63,773 bases of DNA from Candidatus Fermentibacterota bacterium (GCA_014728175.1 WJMA01000011.1:1-63773); one strand, 5' to 3'; counted from the stretch's first letter, positions 9,920-18,931 are shown. The notes: generated from the letters alone by a model not told the origin. A program made the numbers and translations.

Positions 9920-11226
9920 TGACCGCTGCGGTACTTCTGGCCCTGGTTATGACGTTCGTGGACCCGGACGTGCCGACCACTCTGGTCTTTCCTCCCTACG
10001 GGCACTGCATGGGCATATACAGAGCCGGCACCGAGCAACTGGCTATGCTGCTGGGGGGGCTGGTGAGGTTCGACAATCCCCAGGGCCTGAGCTCCGTCAA
10101 GCTGGCGGAGTGGGACGAATCGGGAAGATCGGACGACGACGAGTTGGCCGTTTACGGAGTGAACAGCGGCTCGGGGCACGTGATCTACAATGCTACGATG
10201 TATACCCTGGGGTTGTACGGCGGGGAGGGGGCGGCCCCCGATCAACTCTCCCATCCCCATGGAATAAGCTCCTCCCCGGACGGAACCGTCCTGGTCGCGG
10301 ACACGGGCAACGGCAGGGTGGTGATTCTGGGCAGGCGGGGAAGCCGGATGCGGCCTTCCGGAACCCTGGAGGGGTACTTCGACGCTCCGTGGGACGTGAG
10401 CATCAACGGCGACGGCTCGGTGTGCGTGACCGACCGCGACGCAGACCTCCTGTACCTGTTCGATGACCTGGAGGACACCTCGCCGGATACGGTCGGGCTT
10501 CCCTCGCCCACCGGTCTGGCCTCGGTATCCGGGGGAAGTTGGATAGTCGAGGAGGCTTCCCATCCACATCAGGTGGTGGTAGTGGAGAATGGGCAGAGAC
10601 TGGTCAACGTGGAGGAGGGTGAGGTAACCGCATCCGTAGCCGTAGAGGAGTGCGGAGGCCTCGGGTTCAACTACGTGGCGATAGACTACCGGGGAAACGT
10701 TTGGGCAAGCGACAGCACGTCGAGCCAGATTCACAAGCTGACCTCCGAGCTGCGATACCTGGACAGCTTCGGAAGCCCGGGGACCGGGGATCGGCAGTTC
10801 GATCATCCAACGGGTATAACTATATGGAGAAGGTTCGGCCAGGTATTCATCGCCGAGAGGGAAGGCGCCCGCTACTATTGGATAGGCAGTGATATACGTG
10901 ACTACAGCATGCGGCAGAGGCCCCGGGGTGTGGTAATTACCGGGGTGCTCACCGAGACCTCCCACGTCATGCTGGAGATAATCTCCGATGGGGAGAGGAG
11001 GGCCATGCCGGTCAACTCCAGAGAACCGGCGGGGGAGCTGCTGCTGGAATGGAACGGCGAGGACTCCTCGGGTAGGCCGGTTCCGAAAGGAACCTACACC
11101 ATGAAGCTCCTAATCGAGCCCACCTACTCCAGCCGGGGATACTTCGAGAAGACCTGGACCGATGAGATCACGCTGGAGGAGGCCCCGCCGGTCGAGATGC
11201 AGGAGGGGGGAGGAAGACGGAGCTGA
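9916..11226 (+). CDS. Exported NHL-repeat protein with C-terminal FlgD-like module
   Basis: A 436-residue protein beginning with a short hydrophobic segment (MMTAAVLLALVMTF) that could be a signal peptide or anchor. At least three beta-propeller NHL units are visible: LSHPHGISSSPDGTVLVADT, FDAPWDVSINGDGSVCVTD and FDHPTGITIWRRFGQVFIAE. Near residue 376 the segment LEWNGEDSSGRPVPKGTY matches the FlgD Ig-like module common in surface proteins. Its function is unknown; coupling to the transglycosylase suggests an envelope role. An in-frame GTG or ATG inside the slt gene is not needed, because the ATGA overlap gives a good start. Confidence 0.75.
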   Translation: MMTAAVLLALVMTFVDPDVPTTLVFPPYGHCMGIYRAGTEQLAMLLGGLVRFDNPQGLSSVKLAEWDESGRSDDDELAVYGVNSGSGHVIYNATMYTLGLYGGEGAAPDQLSHPHGISSSPDGTVLVADTGNGRVVILGRRGSRMRPSGTLEGYFDAPWDVSINGDGSVCVTDRDADLLYLFDDLEDTSPDTVGLPSPTGLASVSGGSWIVEEASHPHQVVVVENGQRLVNVEEGEVTASVAVEECGGLGFNYVAIDYRGNVWASDSTSSQIHKLTSELRYLDSFGSPGTGDRQFDHPTGITIWRRFGQVFIAEREGARYYWIGSDIRDYSMRQRPRGVVITGVLTETSHVMLEIISDGERRAMPVNSREPAGELLLEWNGEDSSGRPVPKGTYTMKLLIEPTYSSRGYFEKTWTDEITLEEAPPVEMQEGGGRRS

Positions 11227-12416
11227 GGCTTCTCTCCCTTGTGGTGCTGCTGGCGACGTCCGCCTTCTTCAGCGGCAGCGAGACCGCCTACTTCAGTCTG
11301 AACCGGATGCAGAAGCACAGATTGGCTGGCTCCGGGGCCGGGCGGAAAGTGCTGCATCTGCTTCGCACCCCGGACAGATTGCTATCCACCATACTTCTGG
11401 GAAACACCGTGGTGAACGTGGTGGCCTCCGCACTGGCCGCCCTGATTCTGGCCGACATCCTGCCTGGATCGATGGGCCTGGGGGTGACCGTCGTGGGGAT
11501 GACGTTCGTCCTGCTGATCTTCGGAGAGATCTCTCCCAAGTCCCTTGCCGTGCGCCACGCTGAATCCTGGAGCCGCCGAACCTCGGGCGCGCTAGACCGC
11601 ATCATCACCGTCTCCAGGCCCGCGGTGGCGGCTCTGGAATGGGTGGCCAGGCTGGCGGTGAGGATCACCGGCGTCAGCCGAAACCGGGAGGAGATGTCCA
11701 GGCTGGAGCTGGTATCCATGATGGAGCTGGGAAGATCGGAGGGTGTGCTGGGTGTGGAGGCCCAGGCAACGGTCTCCCTGGTGACGCTGGACTCCCTCAC
11801 CTGCAAGCAGGCCATGGTTCCCCGGGGGGAAACCGCGGTGGTGAGAGCCGGATGGAGCAGGGGGAAGACGGTCGACCTGGTTGGTTCCGCGCCTTACTCC
11901 AGGTTCCCGGTTCTGGAGGGGACCCGGGAGAGGGTGGTGGGCTACGTCAGGGCGGAAGACATTCTGGCCCCAAAAGCCGACGACGCTCCGGTATACGAGC
12001 TACCATCCTTTCCAGAGAACGCTTCCCTGCACAGCGTCCTGGAGGAATTGAGAGACGCCGGTGCGGACATGGGAGCCGTCTTCGACGAGTACGGCGACTG
12101 GGTGGGGATAGTGACCGTAGAGGACATCGTCGGGATGGCCGTGTTCTACTGGTTCGCAGAGGACGGAGAGCTGCCGGAGGGAGTGTTCCGGGTGAAGGAC
12201 GGGCTCGAGGTGCCCGGTACCCTGAGGCTGGAGATTCTTTCCGACTTGACCGGCGTGGATTTGCAATCCAGGCACACGGAGACGTGCGCCGGTTTCGTAG
12301 AGGAGAGTACGGGCCGAATACCCTCCGAGGGTGAGATCATCCGGGTCCCGGGCCTGACCTTCGAGATAGTCCGAAAGGAAGGTCCCAAACTGGTGCGTTT
12401 GAAGGTGAGCAAATGA
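11223..12416 (+). CDS. CNNM/CorC-type transmembrane protein with CBS pair
   Basis: A DUF21/CNNM transmembrane domain with SAFFSGSETAYFSLNR and the later FGEISPKSLAVRHA, followed by a CBS pair (about 180-300) and a CorC_HlyC domain at the C-terminus. Relatives are linked to Mg2+ or Co2+ transport. The start is unusual: CTG 11223 forms a CTGA overlap with the upstream stop and sits 7 bases after GGAGGAAG. It gives an N-terminal helix of more typical length. The first conventional start is GTG 11241, leaving only six residues before SAFFSGS. Its partner gene at 12413 follows through ATGA. Confidence 0.88.
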   Translation: MRLLSLVVLLATSAFFSGSETAYFSLNRMQKHRLAGSGAGRKVLHLLRTPDRLLSTILLGNTVVNVVASALAALILADILPGSMGLGVTVVGMTFVLLIFGEISPKSLAVRHAESWSRRTSGALDRIITVSRPAVAALEWVARLAVRITGVSRNREEMSRLELVSMMELGRSEGVLGVEAQATVSLVTLDSLTCKQAMVPRGETAVVRAGWSRGKTVDLVGSAPYSRFPVLEGTRERVVGYVRAEDILAPKADDAPVYELPSFPENASLHSVLEELRDAGADMGAVFDEYGDWVGIVTVEDIVGMAVFYWFAEDGELPEGVFRVKDGLEVPGTLRLEILSDLTGVDLQSRHTETCAGFVEESTGRIPSEGEIIRVPGLTFEIVRKEGPKLVRLKVSK

Positions 12417-13411
12417 ACCTGGAGCTCTTGCTTTTGCCTCTGGCCGTGGGGCTGAGCGCTTTTGGGTCTGGCAGCGAGATCGCGTTCTCGGGAGCCAGCA
12501 GGATTCGGGCCCACGGGAGATCCATGTTCAGGGGAGGGCTGCCCCGCATGGCCGACAGACTGCTGTCGAAACCGACTCTGTACCTCAGCACTACCCTGAT
12601 CGCGACCAACGTGGGAAACGTTGTCGCCTCTACCATTGCGGCTCGCTGGGCCCGGGCCATGAATAAGGGTTGGGCCGAGCCGGTAACCGTAGCCCTGACC
12701 GCCCTGGTTCTATTGCTGGCCGGGGAGATCGTACCCAAACGGCTCTTTTTCGAGGCCAGGGACCGCATAGTGGACAAACTCGCCCCGGTGCTCCTGGCCA
12801 TACGGGTAATCCTGTATCCGGTCATCCTGCTCGCCGAGAAGATTTCCGGGCTCATCTCCCGAGGCAGTGGCTCGTCCGCGACGCGGCTTTTCGAAAGTAG
12901 GGAGGAGGTCAGAAGCTTTCTGGAAAGCTCTGGCCATACCCACGGCAAGGTGGCGGGAAGGATACTCGACCTGGCCGCCGGCAGCGTTGAGCAGTACATG
13001 AAACCCGCCGCCGAGTTTTCGTCGGTAAGGACCGATGATTCCCCGGAGAAGGCGGTGGCGGAGGCCCTGAGATCCCGAAGGGGATTCGTGCTGGTGTACG
13101 AGCAGGACGGGAAGTCGCTGCTGGGCTACGCCAGAACGGGGAAGATGGTTAGGCGAGAAAAAGACTGGAGCGTGGAACAGGTGACCGAGTCGCTGCCCTA
13201 TTTCGACCGCAACACCGTTCCCAGCAGGGCGGTCTACGAGATGAGGAGGGATGGATCACCGGTGGGGGTGGTGCTCGATCGAAGAGGGCAGCCGGCCGGC
13301 TTGATTTCCGTGGAGGAGGTCGTCGATGTACTGCTGGGATCCTCCGTGGAGGAAAGCCCGGAGCCGAAAGGCTCTCTCCATTGGGGTGAGAATGGATCGA
13401 TCGTGCTCTGA
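12413..13411 (+). CDS. Second CNNM-type membrane protein, truncated C-terminus
   Basis: A 332-residue paralogue of the upstream CNNM protein. The DUF21 signature is recognisable (FGSGSEIAFSGASR, LIATNVGNVVAS, AGEIVPKRLFFEA). The cytosolic part looks like a divergent CBS pair (about 185-315), and the CorC_HlyC domain of its neighbour is missing. Tandem CNNM pairs are common in bacteria and may form heteromers; that is inference here. It starts at ATG 12413 in an ATGA overlap, and its last 20 bases overlap the GGDEF gene. Confidence 0.82.
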   Translation: MNLELLLLPLAVGLSAFGSGSEIAFSGASRIRAHGRSMFRGGLPRMADRLLSKPTLYLSTTLIATNVGNVVASTIAARWARAMNKGWAEPVTVALTALVLLLAGEIVPKRLFFEARDRIVDKLAPVLLAIRVILYPVILLAEKISGLISRGSGSSATRLFESREEVRSFLESSGHTHGKVAGRILDLAAGSVEQYMKPAAEFSSVRTDDSPEKAVAEALRSRRGFVLVYEQDGKSLLGYARTGKMVRREKDWSVEQVTESLPYFDRNTVPSRAVYEMRRDGSPVGVVLDRRGQPAGLISVEEVVDVLLGSSVEESPEPKGSLHWGENGSIVL

Positions 13412-15389
13412 GAATCCCGAGATTTGGTGGATCGGTGATTCCTCCGATCCGATGGCTGCGCTTGCGGACAGGGTGCTTTCCGACCCGCCTACCGATGGAC
13501 CGGTCCCGGACGCGCTGCTTGTATCTGGAGAGCTGGAGCCGGAGACGGTCTCCAGAGCCTTGTCCGAATGGATCGGAGAGGGAGTGGTTCCCTGGATCGT
13601 ACGTCCCGGCCGCCCCGAGGAGGAAAAGAACTGGATAAGGGTCGGAGCGTGGTCCGTCCTCCCCTCGGGATGCGCCCCCCGGGAAGCGTCGGCGATGGTT
13701 GGCAGGTTGGTGGGCGGGATAAGACGGGCCAACCTCTCCAATCCCCTTACCGGTCTTCCGGGAAACAGGGTTATAAGGCGGATATTGGAATCGCACATCG
13801 GAGGTTCCGGCTACTTCGTTGCCTACGTGGATATTAACAATTTCAAGCCTTTCAACGATTACTACGGATTTGCCCGGGGAGACGCCGTCATCCGAAGCCT
13901 GGCTTCCGTTCTCTCCTCCCACCTCGACCGGCATTTCGTAGGACACGTCGGGGGCGACGACTTCGTCTGCATCGGTCGGGGTGGAGGCTTCCGGAAGGCG
14001 CTGGAGAAAGGCCTGTCCGAGTTTCGCAGACGGGTTCCCTCCTTCTACGACGAGAGAGACAGGGCCGCGGGAGGAATAGAGACCCTCAGCCGGAGTGGAA
14101 ACTTCCGACTTTATCCGTTCATGGATCTGACCGTAAGCGTGATCGACTCGGACTCGGTCCTTTCGGTGGACCATCTGGCAAGGCTGGCCGGTCTGCAGAA
14201 GAAGGAGGCCAAGGGAGAGCCGCATGCCTTTCCGCTGGCGGAGGATGTTGGAATGCGGGCCGGGGACCTGCTGAGAGTCATGGTTCGTTCCTTCTCCGAG
14301 GGTCGGTGCGGTTCCCGGGATACCAAAGCGCTCATCGAGGCCTGCGGCCTTTCCGGTGACAGGTCGGTGCTGCCCGAGCTTTTGGACGTTTTGCAGAGCG
14401 ACGAGTGCCCCGATCTGAGGAAAAGCGCAGCACTGGCCCTGGCCGGGCTACCCTCGGAGGACGTCAGCGAGTCGCTTATCTCGGCCTGCAGGGATCGCAG
14501 CCCCCATGTTCGTAAGAGGGCCGTGGATGCCCTGGCTCTACTGGGGGGACCGGCGGTGGGACCGGTTCTGGTGGAGATGTTGGAGGACCGCAGCAGCTGG
14601 GTGAGAAGGGCCGCACTGAGAGGGGTGGGAATGTGTGGCTGGAAGCGGGCCCTTCCCATTTTAAAGGCTGGGACCCGGCTACGGGGAACCGGGGGGTCTT
14701 TGGACAAGAACGCTATCGAGGAGAGGCGGGCGGCGCTGGACGGGCTGGCCCTGATATCCGATCCGGAGGCCTCCCAGATCGTGTCTTCTCTGCTGGAGGA
14801 TCGGGACTACCGACCCCGGGAGACCGCCTGGCAGACCCTGATGATGCTGGGGGGTGAAGAAGCGGCTCGTATGGCGGGTCACCATATCGAAACCTCGGGC
14901 CTTCCTCCCCCGGGCATGGAGCTGATGAGGGGCGAGGAGATGGCTCCGGACTCGCTGCGGCGGCTTTCGGTTAAGCTGTGCGGTTTGCTGGGAAAGAAAA
15001 ACCGCTGCAACATGCAAGTTCTGATCACCCTGGGCAGGCTTCCGGGCGAATTGCCGGAAGCATGCCTGGATAGTCTGTCCGACGGCCTCGGCTACATGAG
15101 GGGTAAAGAGCTGGAAGAGCTGATCAAGGTGCTCGACCGGAAGGAGGTGCCCCCGCCGTCCGGAAGGTTGCCGCAACTCGTAGGAAGGATAAGATCCAAC
15201 CGGCGTCTGCTGTCCAAGGCGGGATGCGTCTCCCTGATGGGATGGATCGCCCGAAGGGGATCGGTACATCCCGGTCTGCTCATAGAGCCCTTCCTGAGGC
15301 ATGGCAGCAGGGAGGTGAGTACGGCGGCGGCCAGAGCCGTACTGTGCAGCGCCCGACGGCTTATGGAGAGCGAGGATCGGACCGATTGA
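13392..15389 (+). CDS. GGDEF domain protein fused to HEAT repeats
   Basis: A 665-residue cytosolic protein. The GGDEF domain spans about 115-290, with NPLTGLPGN, YVDINNFKPFND and the active-site loop VGGDDF. The product-inhibition site (RxxD upstream of the loop) is absent: the equivalent residues are L and H. After about residue 300 there are HEAT/PBS-lyase-like helical repeats (for example RDRSPHVRKRAVDALALLGG and EDRSSWVRRAALRGVG). This is probably a diguanylate cyclase joined to a protein-binding scaffold; a c-di-GMP-binding role is also possible. ATG 13392 lies within the end of the CNNM gene. Bases 15390-15497 hold nothing I can identify. Confidence 0.8.
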   Translation: MDRSCSENPEIWWIGDSSDPMAALADRVLSDPPTDGPVPDALLVSGELEPETVSRALSEWIGEGVVPWIVRPGRPEEEKNWIRVGAWSVLPSGCAPREASAMVGRLVGGIRRANLSNPLTGLPGNRVIRRILESHIGGSGYFVAYVDINNFKPFNDYYGFARGDAVIRSLASVLSSHLDRHFVGHVGGDDFVCIGRGGGFRKALEKGLSEFRRRVPSFYDERDRAAGGIETLSRSGNFRLYPFMDLTVSVIDSDSVLSVDHLARLAGLQKKEAKGEPHAFPLAEDVGMRAGDLLRVMVRSFSEGRCGSRDTKALIEACGLSGDRSVLPELLDVLQSDECPDLRKSAALALAGLPSEDVSESLISACRDRSPHVRKRAVDALALLGGPAVGPVLVEMLEDRSSWVRRAALRGVGMCGWKRALPILKAGTRLRGTGGSLDKNAIEERRAALDGLALISDPEASQIVSSLLEDRDYRPRETAWQTLMMLGGEEAARMAGHHIETSGLPPPGMELMRGEEMAPDSLRRLSVKLCGLLGKKNRCNMQVLITLGRLPGELPEACLDSLSDGLGYMRGKELEELIKVLDRKEVPPPSGRLPQLVGRIRSNRRLLSKAGCVSLMGWIARRGSVHPGLLIEPFLRHGSREVSTAAARAVLCSARRLMESEDRTD

Positions 15390-15497
15390 CGGAGTTGGAA
15401 ATACGGATTGCCATCGGGACAGCGTTTTGTCATTACTTCAAGGGAGATTACTTCTAGGGAGGACACCTGATCGTAACCGTTAGGTAGAAGGGAAACT

Positions 15498-16877
15498 TTG
15501 AACGAGGAGATAGATAGCCTTCTGACAAGGCTGGAGAATGCCGAAGATCCCGCCCTGCTCCAATTCGTCCCCGATATCGAGAAGAACAACGCGGTGCTGG
15601 AGGGTCTTCCGGTTGCCGTTCTACTGCGGGACCTGGAAGACGGCAAGGTGCTGGGGGTCAACAGCGCTTGCAGAGCGTTGATCGGCGCCGACCGCGACGA
15701 TCTGACCGGAAGAACCCTGACCGAGTGCGGGGTGGATCTCCTCAGAACCGGAACCTCCGGGAGGGTGGCCGCTCCCGGCGATCCGGTAAAGGTGACCGTC
15801 ATCGATTCCAACAAGGCCAGGATCCCCTGTCTGATGTTCAGAAGAAGGCTGGAGGTGGGTCTGCGCAAGGTCGAGGCCACGGTTCTGGTCGAGTCCGGAA
15901 TGTTGGGCGAGAGAACTTATAGAGGGGGAAAGAACGAGCGGTTGTATTCGGGAGCTCTCCAGTCCGTCGCGCCGGGCCATCTACTCTGTGAGCTGGAGTT
16001 TTCCAAGGAAGATGAGAGCTCCCAGTCAGAGGCCCCCACCGACATGCTGCTCATCGAGGCCAAAGGCCTCTTCGACAGCACGATTTCGGGCAGGATATCC
16101 GTAGGAGATTCCGTATGTGACGTTCTTCCCTTCCCCACCTGTCAGGCCATGATGGGGGCGGCGGGGCAGTCACTGAAGAGCGGAGGGCCCGTAGAGCTGG
16201 AGGTCGAGGGGCTGGGCTCGGTGATGGTGCTGTCGGAGAAGCCCAGCAAAGCCATGTTCTGCATACTTCCCCCGGCAGGTACGAAAGAGCGGGCCGAACA
16301 ACCCGATTCCGAGGACGTCATAGTGGCCAGCTCCTCCGAAGAAGGGGGAGAAAAGGATTACACGGTCATGGCCGAGGAGCTGTTCGGGGACCACGCCGGG
16401 CCTCCGGAGGGCGATGAGCCGGAAATAGTAACTCCTCCCGCCTCCGAGGATCAGACCCAGCCCGTGAAGCCTCCCGAGTCGGAAGAGACGGAATCGAGGC
16501 CCGACACTCCGTCTAATCGGGCCAAGGTTTCCGACGCATTGTTCGTCTGCCTGGACAAGAACCTGGAGGAGTCGGGGGCCAGCATGCTCGGTATGCTCGG
16601 TTTCAACGCGGTGCCCGTTTGCTCCGCGGAGGAAGCGGTCTCCGCGATCGAGGACAGCGATGGTACCTTTGCGTTCGTGGTGGCCGAGGTGGGGATCAAC
16701 GACGTGGGCCAGCTAGCTTCAGTCATGTCCAGCCTCAGCCAGTACAAGCTCATAGTCATGGCGGACGAGGAAACGGCCAAAAAACTAAATGAGAGCGACA
16801 TCGAGCCAACCGTAATCATCGCCAAGCCGTACAGTATAAACGATCTCGCCACGGCGATATCCGAGGTTTACCGCTAG
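15498..16877 (+). CDS. PAS domain protein with degenerate receiver domain
   Basis: A 459-residue soluble protein. An N-terminal PAS-like segment (about 30-130, with GLPVAVLLRDLEDGKVLGVN) is followed by a middle region of unknown nature and an acidic, proline-rich linker (about 265-340). The C-terminal 115 residues fold-match a response-regulator receiver by pattern: hydrophobic strands and a conserved lysine in VIIAKPYS. The expected phospho-aspartate strand reads FAFVVAEVGI with no aspartate, so it is probably not phosphorylated. The start is TTG 15498 after AGAAGGGA. It follows the GGDEF-HEAT gene and may belong to the same signalling unit. Confidence 0.6.
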   Translation: MNEEIDSLLTRLENAEDPALLQFVPDIEKNNAVLEGLPVAVLLRDLEDGKVLGVNSACRALIGADRDDLTGRTLTECGVDLLRTGTSGRVAAPGDPVKVTVIDSNKARIPCLMFRRRLEVGLRKVEATVLVESGMLGERTYRGGKNERLYSGALQSVAPGHLLCELEFSKEDESSQSEAPTDMLLIEAKGLFDSTISGRISVGDSVCDVLPFPTCQAMMGAAGQSLKSGGPVELEVEGLGSVMVLSEKPSKAMFCILPPAGTKERAEQPDSEDVIVASSSEEGGEKDYTVMAEELFGDHAGPPEGDEPEIVTPPASEDQTQPVKPPESEETESRPDTPSNRAKVSDALFVCLDKNLEESGASMLGMLGFNAVPVCSAEEAVSAIEDSDGTFAFVVAEVGINDVGQLASVMSSLSQYKLIVMADEETAKKLNESDIEPTVIIAKPYSINDLATAISEVYR

Positions 16878-16935
16878 GAACGCCCCCCTGCGTAAATGAT
16901 CAAAACGATTCGGGAATAACCGACGAGACGTAGCC

Positions 16936-18297
16936 ATGCATATGCTCGACAGCAGAAACACCAAAGCTCTGGTCATTCTGGCGGCAGCCCTGGCGGCGGG
17001 GCTGGTGGTGGGAAGCTTGCGCTTCTCCGGGCTGGGCCAGGCGGGAAGAATAACGCTGGGCATCTTCACCGTTGCCGCGATTCTTTGGATGCTGGAGCCG
17101 TTTCCTCTGTACGTGACCTCGTTTCTGGTCCTCATCATGGAGGTCGTACTTCTTACCCGTCCCGGAGCGCCCCTGGCTCTGGCCGGCAAGAGCTACAGGA
17201 TATTCGTAGCTCCGTTCTTCGATCCGGTCATAGTGCTCCTTCTGGGCGGGTTCACCATGGCCACGGCGGTAAAGAGGTGTGGCATAGACGAGATGATCTC
17301 GCGGCAGATACTGCAGAGGATGGGCACCGGACCGGGTAGCGTTCTCCTGGGCATGATGGTCACCTCCGCCTTCCTGTCCATGTGGTTGTCCAACACAGCT
17401 ACCGCCGCTCTGATGCTGGCGGTAGCCATTCCCCTGGTCGAGTCGCTCCCAAAGGGGGAGAGGTTCGGCAAGGCCATAGTTCTGGGTATCCCCTTCGCCT
17501 GCAACGTGGGAGGAATGGCGACTCCCATCGGGACCCCACCCAACGCCATAGCGATGGGCATTCTCGACGGCATAGGGTCCCAGATAACTTTCTTGGAATG
17601 GATGATGAGAGGGGTCCCCCTGGTTGTGGTTCTCCTCGTGCTGTGCTGGCTGGTTCTGATGAAGATATTCAAGCCGGGGGTGGATTCGATAGAGGTGGAT
17701 CTTGGAGTCCAGGATCGAATGGACGGGAGGACCAGATTCGTTCTGATACTTTTCTCGGTCGTGGTTCTGCTTTGGCTGACCACCAAATGGCACGGCATAC
17801 CCTCCCCCATTGTGTCTCTCTTGCCCCTGGTGGTTCTCTTCGGGTTGCGTATCCTGAACGATGACGATCTACGAAATCTGGGTTGGGGAGTGCTGTTCAT
17901 CGTGGGAGGTGGCATGAGCCTGGGGGTGGCCATGAGGGAGAGTGGGCTTACCGAGTGGCTAGTCGAGCTGGTGCCTTTCGGAGGAATCGGCCTGCTGCCG
18001 CTGATGCTGGTTTTCTCCGTGGGCGCGGCCGCCATAACCACTTTCATATCCAATAGCGCGACCGCGAACCTCTTGATACCTATAGTGGTGGGGATAACAG
18101 CGATATCACCCGACAGGAGCGCGGTTATCATCGCCCTCGCCTCTTCGGTGGCGATGATGCTGCCCATAAGCACCCCGCCGAATGCGATTGCCTATGGCTC
18201 GGGTTACCTGCGTATGAACGATATGCTGAAGGCCGGCTCGGTGATTACTTTCGCTTCATCGATCATGGTTGCGGCCTTCATATACATGGTCTTCTAG
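16936..18297 (+). CDS. SLC13/DASS family sodium:anion (dicarboxylate) symporter
   Basis: A 453-residue polytopic inner-membrane protein. Both inverted-repeat signature loops of the DASS family are present: SNTATAAL with GTPPNAIAMG in the first half and SNSATANLL with STPPNAIAYG in the second. These S-N-T/S plus T-P-P-N motifs form the Na+ and carboxylate sites in VcINDY-type transporters. The substrate (succinate-like dicarboxylate, phosphate or sulfate) cannot be read from sequence. ATG 16936 and ATG 16942 are both possible starts. Confidence 0.88.
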   Translation: MHMLDSRNTKALVILAAALAAGLVVGSLRFSGLGQAGRITLGIFTVAAILWMLEPFPLYVTSFLVLIMEVVLLTRPGAPLALAGKSYRIFVAPFFDPVIVLLLGGFTMATAVKRCGIDEMISRQILQRMGTGPGSVLLGMMVTSAFLSMWLSNTATAALMLAVAIPLVESLPKGERFGKAIVLGIPFACNVGGMATPIGTPPNAIAMGILDGIGSQITFLEWMMRGVPLVVVLLVLCWLVLMKIFKPGVDSIEVDLGVQDRMDGRTRFVLILFSVVVLLWLTTKWHGIPSPIVSLLPLVVLFGLRILNDDDLRNLGWGVLFIVGGGMSLGVAMRESGLTEWLVELVPFGGIGLLPLMLVFSVGAAAITTFISNSATANLLIPIVVGITAISPDRSAVIIALASSVAMMLPISTPPNAIAYGSGYLRMNDMLKAGSVITFASSIMVAAFIYMVF

Positions 18298-18321
18298 ATT
18301 CGACGAGGGAGGTTCTCAGGT

Positions 18322-18717
18322 ATGTCAGAGGAAAGAAGCGGTCGTCGAGAGAGGGCAAAGCTGGAACGTTGCACCAGTTGTGGCTCGAAAAGGATGAAGA
18401 ACAACGTGTATCTCCCCACTGGAGGGGAGGTGAAGGTCTACGTGACCTGTGCCGACTGCGGTGCCTTCGTGGCCAGGTACAACGTCTGCGGGTACACGTC
18501 GGAGAGACGGTACGAGTCATTGTTGCACAGCATGCGTTTCGTGAGGCACTCCAGCGGTACCAGGACCATGAGGTTGTGCAAGGCCTTCGCGAAGGATTGC
18601 GAGCGCGAGGTCAGGCATGCTCTGGAGCTGGTGAGGGATCAGGAGGATCAGCGGAGCATAGAGACCATAATCGAGGAGGAATACGGCAACGATCCTCGGG
18701 GGACGGGGGAATGTTAA
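18322..18717 (+). CDS. Conserved hypothetical protein with zinc-ribbon motif
   Basis: A 131-residue protein with two CxxC knuckles, CTSCGSKR near residue 17 and CADCGAF near residue 43, spaced like a zinc ribbon. The rest is charged and probably helical, ending in an acidic segment (QRSIETIIEEEY). ATG 18322 has a strong Shine-Dalgarno GAGGGAGG nine bases upstream. I do not recognise a named family; a nucleic-acid-binding role is only a guess from the zinc ribbon. No terminator is evident after it, and the next gene is a tRNA on the opposite strand. Confidence 0.65.
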   Translation: MSEERSGRRERAKLERCTSCGSKRMKNNVYLPTGGEVKVYVTCADCGAFVARYNVCGYTSERRYESLLHSMRFVRHSSGTRTMRLCKAFAKDCEREVRHALELVRDQEDQRSIETIIEEEYGNDPRGTGEC

Positions 18718-18780
18718 TTGCAAAATAAATCCACCATGGAAAGGCGGAACCACGATTTAATTAACTTTTACAATTCCCCC

Positions 18781-18804
18781 GTCCCCATCGAGGTCCCCAT
18801 CGAG
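18781..18804. repeat. Perfect 12-bp tandem duplication
   Basis: The unit GTCCCCATCGAG occurs twice in direct succession, ending two bases before the tRNA-Leu CCA end. It lies downstream of the minus-strand tRNA, where 3' processing or termination would occur. No hairpin or T-run accompanies it. Confidence 0.8.
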
Positions 18805-18806
18805 GG

Positions 18807-18892
18807 TGGTGCCGGAGGAGGGATTCGAACCCTCACGCCCCAAGGGGCAATGGATTTTGAGTCCACCGCGTCTGCCGTTCCGCCACTCCGGC
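18807..18892 (-). tRNA. tRNA-Leu (CAA)
   Basis: On the minus strand the gene folds with acceptor stem GCCGGAG/CTCCGGC, a long class II variable arm, a GGTTCGAATCC T-arm and an encoded CCA end. The anticodon loop reads CTCAAAA, giving anticodon CAA for UUG codons. The plus-strand translation of this region produces a spurious peptide that should not be annotated as a gene. Confidence 0.96.
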
Positions 18893-18902
18893 CCGGTTGG
18901 CC

Positions 18903-18931
18903 AATGTAACTATCTGGCCCTCATCTGGCAA
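18903..18931 (-). promoter_or_regulatory. Predicted sigma-70 promoter of tRNA-Leu
   Basis: On the minus strand, -35 TTGCCA (18931-18926) and -10 TACATT (18908-18903) are separated by exactly 17 bases. The expected start is a few bases before the tRNA 5' end at 18892. This is a motif match only. Confidence 0.6.

Noticed and set aside
15386-15457. 23-residue frame in a TTGA overlap after the GGDEF-HEAT gene
   Set aside because: It is too short to judge, has no recognisable motif, and could arise by chance.
18718-18909. 63-residue plus-strand frame containing GGIRTLTPQGAMDFEST
   Set aside because: It is a translation across tRNA-Leu on the other strand; such peptides are a known annotation artefact.
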